Shown here in pieces: positions 1-6,038 of a DNA stretch of 9,144 nucleotides. The DNA is from SIG480 sp045595605. Lineage in GTDB: Bacteria > Bacillota > Clostridia > Oscillospirales > JAAYXM01. Below the pieces are notes generated by a model. The model had not been told where the DNA came from, searched no databases, and was given only the letters and a program-made list of their open reading frames with translations. The first letter of the stretch is position 1. Each line of letters starts with the position of its first letter. A program made the position numbers and the translations under genes. The stretch covers positions 1 to 9,144 of the forward strand of contig JAZOAS010000089.1 in the NCBI GenBank assembly GCA_045595605.1, written 5' to 3'.

Positions 1-101
1 CTGCCGCCAAACGGCAAAGAGGCTACCGTTCTCTGAGCGGTGAGCTCTCCAAGATACGCATCATAGATATTGGAAAAAATTATACCGGATAGTTTTTTCA
101 T
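1..101 (-). CDS. glgD: GlgD, ADP-glucose pyrophosphorylase second subunit (N-terminal fragment, runs off the window)
   Basis: Only the first 33 codons are present; the gene continues beyond the left edge. It starts at ATG 101-99 after a strong AGGAGGT site. The visible peptide begins MKKLSGIIFSNIYD and reaches RTVASLPFGGR, which matches the start of the GlgD family (GIIFANI...L..RT.ASVPFGGRYRLIDF). It lacks the GGxGSRL nucleotide-binding loop that GlgC carries at the same place, as expected for GlgD. In Firmicutes GlgD is known to pair with GlgC in a heterotetramer that makes ADP-glucose for glycogen synthesis, with GlgD mainly modulating activity. It lies 14 bp downstream of glgC in the same operon. 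The fragment is short, so the assignment rests on this motif plus the glgC neighbour. Confidence 0.88.
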   Translation of the reverse strand, partial: MKKLSGIIFSNIYDAYLGELTAQRTVASLPFGG

Positions 102-108
102 ATCAGTT

Positions 109-117
109 ACCTCCTTT
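109..117 (-). promoter_or_regulatory. glgD ribosome binding site overlapping the glgC stop codon
   Basis: On the minus strand the sequence reads AAAGGAGGT, seven bases before the glgD ATG. The glgC stop codon TAA (118-116) shares its last two bases with this site. A ribosome terminating on glgC therefore sits on the glgD initiation site, which favours translational coupling of the two subunits. That coupling is inference. Confidence 0.85.
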
Positions 118-1300
118 AAACAACCTCACTCGGTTTTACAACACTGTTTCTGGCGATCTGCTCATCTTTTCCTACTACGCTTATATCCCATTCCTTCTTT
201 TCGTAGTAGGCGGGGTCGTCCCCGATTCGCGCATTCTCACCAATTACAGCACCCTCGCCGACAATGGCATATTTTATAACCGCACCCTTTTTGATAACTG
301 CCTCAGGCATTATAACGCTGTTATAAATCTCTGCATCCTCTTCAATGGTGCAGCCTGTCGAAATAATCGAATGCTCAACCTTACCTTTAACTGAACACCC
401 TTCGGCAACAAAAGAATTTCTGATAGAGCTGCCTTTTGCTATGTAGCTTGAAGGCTTTGCATAGTTTCTCGCGTAAGTCTTAAATACTTTATCACGAAGA
501 TTGAATTTACCGTCGAGAAGGTCCATATTGGACTCCCAAAGACTGTAAATCGTTCCGACATCCTTCCAATAATCCGCAAAGGTGTAAGCAAAAACCCTTC
601 TTCCGTCACGAAGAAGCGCCGGAATTATATTCTTACCGAAATCGTTGTCAGAAGTTTCGTCTGCCTCGTCCTGAACAAGATATTCACGAAGCACATCCCA
701 CTTGAAAATATATACTCCCATTGAAGCATTATTGCTCTTCGGATTCTTGGGTTTTTCTTCAAATTCATAAATCGAGCCATCGGGATTTGTATTCATAATA
801 CCGAATCGGCTCGCTTCCTCAATCGGCACTTCTCTTACGGCAATGGTGCATTCAGAATCATTTTCAATATGGTACTTGAGCATTTCCGAATAATCCATCT
901 TGTATATATGGTCACCCGACAAGATAACCACGTGCTTTGGGTTATATCTCTCAATGAACGGAATATTCTGATATATCGCATTCGCAGTACCCTTATACCA
1001 CTCCATTTTCTCAGATTGCGCATAAGGCGGCAGGATATGCACGCCTCCAAAGTTTCTGTTGAGACCCCATGGCTGTCCGTTTCCTATATAGTTATTGAGC
1101 TCCAAGGGCTGATACTGGGTTAAAATACCCACAGTGTCAATTCCTGATTTTACACAGTTTGAAAGCGGAAAATCGATAATACGATACTTTCCGCCAAACG
1201 GCACGGCAGGTTTTGCAGTTTTGTGTGTCAGAACAAGCAATCTGCTGCCCTGTCCTCCTGCAAGTAACATTGCGATGCATTCTTTTCTTCTGTTCATCAT
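116..1300 (-). CDS. glgC: Glucose-1-phosphate adenylyltransferase, catalytic subunit GlgC
   Basis: This enzyme makes ADP-glucose and pyrophosphate from glucose-1-phosphate and ATP, the committed step of bacterial glycogen synthesis in the cytoplasm. With the chosen start it has 394 residues. Visible landmarks are the nucleotide-binding loop MLLAGGQGSRL (residues 11-21), AKPAVPFGGKYRIIDFPLSN (29-48), the catalytic-site motif SGDHIYKMDY (128-137, D130), the sugar-binding FEEKPKNP (180-187), and a C-terminal left-handed beta-helix of hexapeptide-like repeats (about 285-355). Start choice: the longest frame begins at TTG 1309, but AAGGGG (1310-1315) lies only three bases before it. ATG 1300, nine bases after that site, fits better; ATG 1297 is a close alternative. 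The gene is 28 bp after glgB and 14 bp before glgD, so it sits in the glgBCD operon. Residue pattern and length are normal for the family. Confidence 0.96.
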   Translation of the reverse strand: MMNRRKECIAMLLAGGQGSRLLVLTHKTAKPAVPFGGKYRIIDFPLSNCVKSGIDTVGILTQYQPLELNNYIGNGQPWGLNRNFGGVHILPPYAQSEKMEWYKGTANAIYQNIPFIERYNPKHVVILSGDHIYKMDYSEMLKYHIENDSECTIAVREVPIEEASRFGIMNTNPDGSIYEFEEKPKNPKSNNASMGVYIFKWDVLREYLVQDEADETSDNDFGKNIIPALLRDGRRVFAYTFADYWKDVGTIYSLWESNMDLLDGKFNLRDKVFKTYARNYAKPSSYIAKGSSIRNSFVAEGCSVKGKVEHSIISTGCTIEEDAEIYNSVIMPEAVIKKGAVIKYAIVGEGAVIGENARIGDDPAYYEKKEWDISVVGKDEQIARNSVVKPSEVV

Positions 1301-1309
1301 GACATACAA

Positions 1310-1315
1310 CCCCTT
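1310..1315 (-). promoter_or_regulatory. glgC ribosome binding site that sets the start at 1300
   Basis: On the minus strand AAGGGG is followed by TTGTATGTC and then ATG ATG AAC. A TTG codon begins immediately after one T-less base of the G run, too close to the site to be used. The nine-base spacing to ATG 1300 is acceptable, the twelve-base spacing to ATG 1297 less so. Confidence 0.6.
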
Positions 1316-1328
1316 TTAATTAATTATC

Positions 1329-3203
1329 TCAACAATTGATGTAATATGTTGTCGAAAGCGGTGGTAGTGTAACTGAAATCGACTGGTCAAAACCGTGCAT
1401 TTTAATATCCTTTGTTTTGACTTTTCTGAGACGGATGCCCCATCCGCCGTATTTTGCGCTGTCACTCGACAAAACAGGCTTGTACTCCCCTGTTTTCGGG
1501 ACACCTATCCGATAATTCTTTCTCTCAACCGGACAGAAGTTGCAAATAACCACAATCTCGTTTCCCTCTTCATCACGACGGATAAAGGAAATTACGCTTT
1601 GTTCGTGGTCATCGTGGGAAATCCAATTAAACCCGTTCCAATCGGAATCGTTCTCCCAGAACGGCTTGTTATCAAGATAGAACCTGTTTAAGTCCTTCAC
1701 AAACTTCTGCATTTTCTTATGCTTTTCGTGCTTTAACATGAACCATTCAAGAGGCTTTTCATAGTTCCATTCTATAAACTGAGCAAACTCGTTACCCATA
1801 AAGCTCAGTTTCTTTCCCGGATGCGCCATCATATAAGCATAAAAAGCGCGGAGGTTTGCAAATTTATCGTCATAAAGCCCCGGCATTTTGCCTATCATAG
1901 AGCATTTGCCGTGAACAACCTCATCATGGGACAATGGCAATATATAATTCTCAGAAAACGCGTAGGTCATAGAGAAGGTCAGGTCGTTGTGACAACCTTT
2001 CCTGAAAAGCGGGTCCTTGGACATATAACCGAGAAGGTCGTTCATCCAGCCCATATTCCACTTGAAGTTGAAACCCAAACCTCCGTCATAACCCGGTTTT
2101 GTGACCATCGGAAACGCCGTGGATTCCTCCGCCACCATAATAACCGACGGGTCAAACGCAAAAGCCGCACTGTTCATAGCTCGCAAAAAATCAATAGCGT
2201 CAAGGTTATAATTTCCGCCGTATTGATTTGGTCGCCATTCGCCGTCGCGTCTTCCGTAATCGAGGTAGAGCATTGATGCTACAGCATCTACCCTGATTCC
2301 GTCTATATGGTATTTATCAAGCCAGTAAACGACATTTGATATCAAAAACGATTTAACTTCATACCTCGAATAATCGAAAATTCTCGTTTTCCAATCTGGG
2401 TGTTCATTCCGCAGAGGGTCGGAAGATTCGTAAAGACAGCTTCCGTCAAACTCATAAAGGCCGTTCTCGTCCTTCGGAAAATGCGCGCCTACCCAATCCA
2501 GTATGACACCTATTCCCGCAGCATGAAGCTTATCAACAAACCTCATAAAATCTTTCGGCGTACCGTACCGTGATGTTGGTGCATAGTAGCCTGTAACCTG
2601 ATACCCCCAGGACGGGTCAAAAGGATACTCACTTACGGGAAGAAGCTCAACATGGGTATAATTCATCTCTTTTACATATTTGACAAGCTTATCCGCCATA
2701 TCGGTGTAAGAGAGAAAATTGCCGTCATCGTGCTGTAACCACGACCCGAGATGAACCTCGTAAATATTCATCGGTTGCTTTACAATCTGCTTCTTTCTCT
2801 TTTCCTTCCGGTACTTACCATCCGTCCACTCAAAGCCTTCTATATCATAAACCTTTGATGAATTTTCAGGGCGGGTACAAGCGTGGAATGCATATGGGTC
2901 ACTTTTATAAACACCCTCTCCGTTCTTCTTTCTGATGTAATATTTATATTCATCATAAACGGTGGCGTTCTCAACCGTCGCTTCCCAGATACCGTATCCT
3001 ATGTTATTCATAGGGCAGGCGGAAATATCCCAATTATTGAATGTACCAACAAGGCAAACACCGGTCGCATTTGGTGCCCAAACTCTGAAAACAAAGCCTT
3101 CCTTCACTTTGTGACATCCCATAAATTCATAAGCGCGGGAACTTGTGCCCGCTGCAAAATCGCAAAGCATAGAATTTAAATCATGTCGGGAGTTTTTTGT
3201 CAT
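1329..3203 (-). CDS. glgB: 1,4-alpha-glucan branching enzyme GlgB (GH13)
   Basis: GlgB cuts alpha-1,4 linkages in growing glycogen and reattaches the chain through an alpha-1,6 bond. The protein has 624 residues. An N-terminal CBM48-type beta-sandwich spans about 35-115 (FVFRVWAPNA, VGTFNNWD). The GH13 barrel starts near 147 (IYEVHLGSW). Catalytic motifs are DGIRVDAV (nucleophile D306), VAEEST (acid/base E359) and LSHDEVVHG (transition-state stabiliser D427). A C-terminal beta domain ends in PPLSTTYYI, typical of this family. The length and single N-terminal module match the shorter branching enzymes that lack the extra N-terminal domain of the E. coli protein. The start is ATG 3203, eight bases after AGGGGG. 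It is the first gene of the leftward glycogen operon and has its own consensus promoter at 3258-3286. The stop is TGA. Confidence 0.97.
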   Translation of the reverse strand: MTKNSRHDLNSMLCDFAAGTSSRAYEFMGCHKVKEGFVFRVWAPNATGVCLVGTFNNWDISACPMNNIGYGIWEATVENATVYDEYKYYIRKKNGEGVYKSDPYAFHACTRPENSSKVYDIEGFEWTDGKYRKEKRKKQIVKQPMNIYEVHLGSWLQHDDGNFLSYTDMADKLVKYVKEMNYTHVELLPVSEYPFDPSWGYQVTGYYAPTSRYGTPKDFMRFVDKLHAAGIGVILDWVGAHFPKDENGLYEFDGSCLYESSDPLRNEHPDWKTRIFDYSRYEVKSFLISNVVYWLDKYHIDGIRVDAVASMLYLDYGRRDGEWRPNQYGGNYNLDAIDFLRAMNSAAFAFDPSVIMVAEESTAFPMVTKPGYDGGLGFNFKWNMGWMNDLLGYMSKDPLFRKGCHNDLTFSMTYAFSENYILPLSHDEVVHGKCSMIGKMPGLYDDKFANLRAFYAYMMAHPGKKLSFMGNEFAQFIEWNYEKPLEWFMLKHEKHKKMQKFVKDLNRFYLDNKPFWENDSDWNGFNWISHDDHEQSVISFIRRDEEGNEIVVICNFCPVERKNYRIGVPKTGEYKPVLSSDSAKYGGWGIRLRKVKTKDIKMHGFDQSISVTLPPLSTTYYINC

Positions 3204-3257
3204 AAAATTTGCCCCCTAAACTCTGTAACCCTATTTGATTATTATTCACTCATATAT

Positions 3258-3286
3258 ATTATAAATTATAAACATTTATATGTCAA
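3258..3286 (-). promoter_or_regulatory. Consensus sigma-A promoter of glgB-glgC-glgD
   Basis: On the minus strand the -35 box is TTGACA (3286-3281) and the -10 box is TATAAT (3263-3258), separated by exactly 17 bases. Both hexamers match the housekeeping consensus at all six positions. A second TATAAT (3270-3265) lies seven bases closer to the -35 but would leave only a 10-base spacer, so it is unlikely to be used with this -35. The expected transcription start is near 3251, giving a leader of roughly 48 bases before the glgB ATG. No leader hairpin or riboswitch is evident. Confidence 0.85.
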
Positions 3287-3287
3287 A

Positions 3288-3312
3288 TGAATCAAGTTTT
3301 TCCTAAGATTCA
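3288..3312. promoter_or_regulatory. Candidate operator: inverted repeat between the divergent glgB and malQ promoters
   Basis: TGAATC (3288-3293) and GATTCA (3307-3312) form a perfect 6-bp inverted repeat with a 13-base spacer. The arms begin one base outside the glgB -35 box and end two bases before the malQ -35 box, so a protein bound here would contact both promoters. Six-base arms in AT-rich DNA can arise by chance and no known operator consensus was recognised, so the call rests on position and symmetry only. Confidence 0.3.
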
Positions 3313-3314
3313 CA

Positions 3315-3343
3315 TTGAAAATCGCACATAGATATGATATACT
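3315..3343 (+). promoter_or_regulatory. Extended -10 promoter of malQ and the following oxidoreductase
   Basis: The -35 box is TTGAAA (3315-3320) and the -10 box is TATACT (3338-3343), with a 17-base spacer. TG at 3335-3336, one base before the -10, gives the TGn extension common in Firmicute promoters. Transcription would start near 3350, leaving about 33 bases before the malQ start. It stands back to back with the glgB promoter, with 28 bases between the two -35 boxes. Confidence 0.8.
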
Positions 3344-3368
3344 TTCTCCATATTCTTCTTAAACCAAC

Positions 3369-3376
3369 AGGAGGTG
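3369..3376 (+). promoter_or_regulatory. malQ ribosome binding site, which points to a TTG start at 3383
   Basis: AGGAGGTG is an almost full-length anti-16S match. The GTG that opens the longest frame (3374-3376) lies inside this site and cannot be the start. TTG 3383-3385 lies seven bases after AGGAGGT, at ideal spacing. Confidence 0.85.
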
Positions 3377-3382
3377 GCGTTT

Positions 3383-4816
3383 TTGAACAGAAAAAGTGGC
3401 GTACTTATGCACATTTCTTCGCTTTTTGGCGACCATTCAATAGGAAGCTTTGGAAAAGAAGCAAAGTATTTTATTGACTTCTTATCGGATTGCGGATATT
3501 CCTACTGGCAGGTGCTCCCTTTTTGCCCTTCCGATGAATACAACTCACCTTACAAATCTCATTCCGCTATCGCAGGAAACCCCTATTTCATAAGCTTACA
3601 AACGCTTCGCGACAAGGGATTGTTGACAGAGGAAGAGCTTAGCTCACAAAAGCAAAACACACCCTATGTTTGCGAATACGAGCGGTTATACAAAGAAAGA
3701 CTTGAGGTTTTAAAGCTTGCCGCAAGCAGAGCTTCCAACAAAGAGGAGATAGAAGCTTTTATTTCCCGGAACCCATATCTCGAAAACTTCTGCCGTTTTA
3801 TGGCAATAAAAAAAGCAAACGGTGATAAGCTTTGGCAGGAATGGGCACACGAAAACTATCGCGATGACGACTTCTTTATGTGGAAGTTTATTCAGTATGA
3901 ATTCTTCACCGAATGGTCTGAAATAAAGAAGTATGCAAACGATAAGGGCATTCAGATTATCGGCGATATGCCGATTTACGTTGACCTTGACAGCAGTGAT
4001 GTATGGGCAGACAAGCACCTTTTCAAGCTTGATGAAAACAACTTCCCCGTCACTGTTGCGGGCGTTCCCCCAGATTATTTTACCGCAGACGGTCAGCTTT
4101 GGGGAAACCCCATATACGACTGGGACGCTATGGAGAAAGAGGATTTCCGTTGGTGGAAGGACAGAATCTCCCATATGGCAACGATGTTCGACGGAATCCG
4201 AATTGACCACTTCAGAGCCATTGAATCCTTCTGGGAGGTTCCTGCCGGTGCAAAAACCGCAAAGGAAGGCGTTATGTCAAAAGGGCCGAACATGAAGCTT
4301 ATTAATGCGATCAAAGCAAGTTGTAAAGACGCGCTTATTATCGCAGAGGACCTTGGACTCATTACGGAAGATGTTGTAAAGCTTGTAAAGGAAAGTGGAT
4401 TTCCCGGCATGAGGGTTTTCCAGTTTGCCTTTGTGGGAGACAGAAACTCCCCTCACCTGCCTCACAACTATCCGCATCACTCTGTTGCCTATACAGGAAC
4501 ACACGACAACAACACCCTACTCGGTTACCTTTGGGAGCTTGACGACGGAACACGGCGATATATGCTTGAATATTGCGGTCATCAGAGCTCAAATTGGGAA
4601 AACGGATGTGATACCATAATCCGCACCATGCTTGCATCTCACGCGGGACTTGTTATTATGCCGATTCAGGACCTTCTTGGATACGGCTCGGATACAAGAT
4701 TAAACACCCCCGGCAAAGCCGAGGGTAACTGGGAATACAGAATAACAAAAGAACAGTTAGACAGTATTGACAGAGCAAAATTCAGACGGCTGAACGAGCT
4801 GTATTCCAGAATATAA
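3383..4816 (+). CDS. malQ: 4-alpha-glucanotransferase (amylomaltase, GH77) MalQ
   Basis: MalQ moves glucan segments between maltooligosaccharides, releasing glucose and longer chains that phosphorylases can use. Starting from TTG 3383 the protein has 477 residues and begins MNRKSGVLMHISSL, the usual GH77 opening; the family is around 500 residues. Active-site motifs are DGIRIDHFRA (nucleophile D275), IIAEDLGLI (acid/base E322) and YTGTHDNNT (D375). The donor/acceptor loop YNSPYKSHSAIAGNPYFI (53-70) and the C-terminal QDLLGYGSDTRLNTPG (429-444) are also typical. The 25-kDa N-terminal extension of E. coli MalQ is absent, so it is the short bacterial/plant D-enzyme type. Divergent from glgB and 23 bp before an oxidoreductase gene, it likely serves glycogen or maltodextrin turnover. 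Confidence 0.96.
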   Translation: MNRKSGVLMHISSLFGDHSIGSFGKEAKYFIDFLSDCGYSYWQVLPFCPSDEYNSPYKSHSAIAGNPYFISLQTLRDKGLLTEEELSSQKQNTPYVCEYERLYKERLEVLKLAASRASNKEEIEAFISRNPYLENFCRFMAIKKANGDKLWQEWAHENYRDDDFFMWKFIQYEFFTEWSEIKKYANDKGIQIIGDMPIYVDLDSSDVWADKHLFKLDENNFPVTVAGVPPDYFTADGQLWGNPIYDWDAMEKEDFRWWKDRISHMATMFDGIRIDHFRAIESFWEVPAGAKTAKEGVMSKGPNMKLINAIKASCKDALIIAEDLGLITEDVVKLVKESGFPGMRVFQFAFVGDRNSPHLPHNYPHHSVAYTGTHDNNTLLGYLWELDDGTRRYMLEYCGHQSSNWENGCDTIIRTMLASHAGLVIMPIQDLLGYGSDTRLNTPGKAEGNWEYRITKEQLDSIDRAKFRRLNELYSRI

Positions 4817-4839
4817 CGACATTCAAGGAGGGGTTTCCA

Positions 4840-5991
4840 GTGAAAAAACTGAAAGCTGCCATTATCGGGCTTGGCTTCATCGGCGAAAGTCACATTGAGG
4901 CTATCCACCGCATCGGCATATGCGAGCTTTATGCCGTATTCAGCAACAACCGCAAAAAAGCTCACGAGAGAGCTGAGTTCTATAACATTCCGAAGTGCTA
5001 TGATACTATTGACGAGCTTCTTGCTGACCCGGAGATTGATGTCGTGCACAACTGCACGCCAAACCGCCTCCACCACGAAATCAACTGTAAGATTCTCGCC
5101 GCAGGAAAGCACCTCTTTTCCGAAAAACCGCTTTGCGGATGCTACGATGACGCAGTGAAGCTTCTTGAGCTCAAAAAAGCGCATCCCGAGCTTTGTGCGG
5201 CAGTTAACTTCAACTACCGTATGGGACCCATGCTTCAGGAAATGCGCGCTCGCATAAAGAACGGTGAAATCGGCGATGTCCGCATCATTACCGGCTCTTT
5301 CCTCCAGGATTGGCTTCTTTATGACACAGACTACAACTGGCGTCTGGACCCCGAGCTTTCGGGTATTTCCTGCTGTGTTGCAGACATCGGCTCGCATTGG
5401 ATGGATGCTGTTCAATACGCAACAGGTCACAGGATAACGAAGGTGTTTGCAGACCTTGAGACGGTTATCCCCGTCCGCAAAAAGCCTAAAAACGCAAACA
5501 TAACCTTTACAAGCGAAATCCCCGACGAATACGAAGAGGTTGAGATTAAAAACGAAGACTACGCCGCTGTTATGTTCAAAACCGATAAAGGCGCGCGTGG
5601 CGTATTCTGTGTTTCCGAGCTCTCTCCGGGACACGGTTGTGACCTTGATTTTGAGGTTGACGGTTCAAAAGCATCTCTCTGCTGGCATCAGGAAGACGGC
5701 GAAAAGCTCTGGATGGGACACCGCGACGGCGACAATCGCCTGATTGTAAGAGACCCGAACGGTATGTCTCCCGAAGCTCGCGCCTATGCATCTCTCGCAA
5801 AAGGACACCCCGAAGGCTGGAACGACGCATTCAAGAGTAATTTTCAAAGCTTCTACCGCTATATTGCGGACGGTATGCAGGGTGAGCCTCAGTTTGCCAC
5901 ACTCGAGCAGGCGGCATATATCGTAAAGCTCACAGAAGCTATCGTCAAAAGCAGCCGTGAACAGAAGTGGATTGAAGTTGATAAGTTTTAA
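4840..5991 (+). CDS. Gfo/Idh/MocA family NAD(P)-dependent oxidoreductase, cotranscribed with malQ
   Basis: The 383-residue protein has an N-terminal Rossmann domain with AAIIGLGFIGESH (glycine loop G10-L-G12-F-I-G15) and the family marker SEKPL with K96, then the C-terminal alpha/beta domain with VADIGSHWMD, giving the usual catalytic pair D182 and H186. This family oxidises or reduces hydroxyl groups on sugars and cyclitols; the substrate cannot be read from sequence. An acidic/basic stretch at about 205-240 (PVRKKPKN then DEYEEVE) interrupts the beta sheet, resembling sugar-dehydrogenase subfamilies that keep the motif ADLxTVxPVRKKP. The start is GTG 4840, six bases after AAGGAGGGG. It follows malQ by 23 bp without a terminator and ends just before the 6001-6035 hairpin, so malQ and this gene form a two-gene unit. 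A role with glucan-derived sugars is inferred from context only. It is not a close relative of the two oxidoreductases at 7426-9144. Confidence 0.88.
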   Translation: MKKLKAAIIGLGFIGESHIEAIHRIGICELYAVFSNNRKKAHERAEFYNIPKCYDTIDELLADPEIDVVHNCTPNRLHHEINCKILAAGKHLFSEKPLCGCYDDAVKLLELKKAHPELCAAVNFNYRMGPMLQEMRARIKNGEIGDVRIITGSFLQDWLLYDTDYNWRLDPELSGISCCVADIGSHWMDAVQYATGHRITKVFADLETVIPVRKKPKNANITFTSEIPDEYEEVEIKNEDYAAVMFKTDKGARGVFCVSELSPGHGCDLDFEVDGSKASLCWHQEDGEKLWMGHRDGDNRLIVRDPNGMSPEARAYASLAKGHPEGWNDAFKSNFQSFYRYIADGMQGEPQFATLEQAAYIVKLTEAIVKSSREQKWIEVDKF

Positions 5992-6000
5992 TTATGTGCA

Positions 6001-6035
6001 AAAAAGAACACATTGGAAAACAATGTGTTCTTTTT
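6001..6035. terminator. Bidirectional rho-independent terminator between convergent operons
   Basis: A perfect 15-bp stem (6001-6015 with 6021-6035) closes a GAAAA loop. The core is GAACACATTG/CAATGTGTTC, flanked by five A on the left and five T on the right, so either strand yields a hairpin followed by a U tract. It lies 9 bp after the oxidoreductase stop and 3 bp after the uxaC stop and serves both. Confidence 0.93.
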
Positions 6036-6038
6036 ATA

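Noticed and set aside
70..279. Plus-strand small open frame across the glgD/glgC junction.
   Set aside because: It is antisense to both genes, has no ribosome site, and its product has no recognisable features.
1316..1325. Short palindrome TTAATTAA-like sequence in the glgB-glgC gap.
   Set aside because: It is pure A/T, very short, has no GC stem and lacks a following T tract, so it is not a terminator; the 28-bp gap fits an operon.
3313..3330. Possible CcpA catabolite-responsive site (cre) around TTGAAAATCGCACA over the malQ -35.
   Set aside because: The central CG is shifted by one base from the cre pattern and the two half-sites do not line up, so it is not a convincing match.
4666..5634. 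Long open frame of 322 codons on the minus strand opposite the malQ end and the oxidoreductase.
   Set aside because: It begins at GTG without a ribosome site, matches no family I recognise, and lies antisense to two well-supported genes whose motifs are intact. It is a codon-bias shadow.
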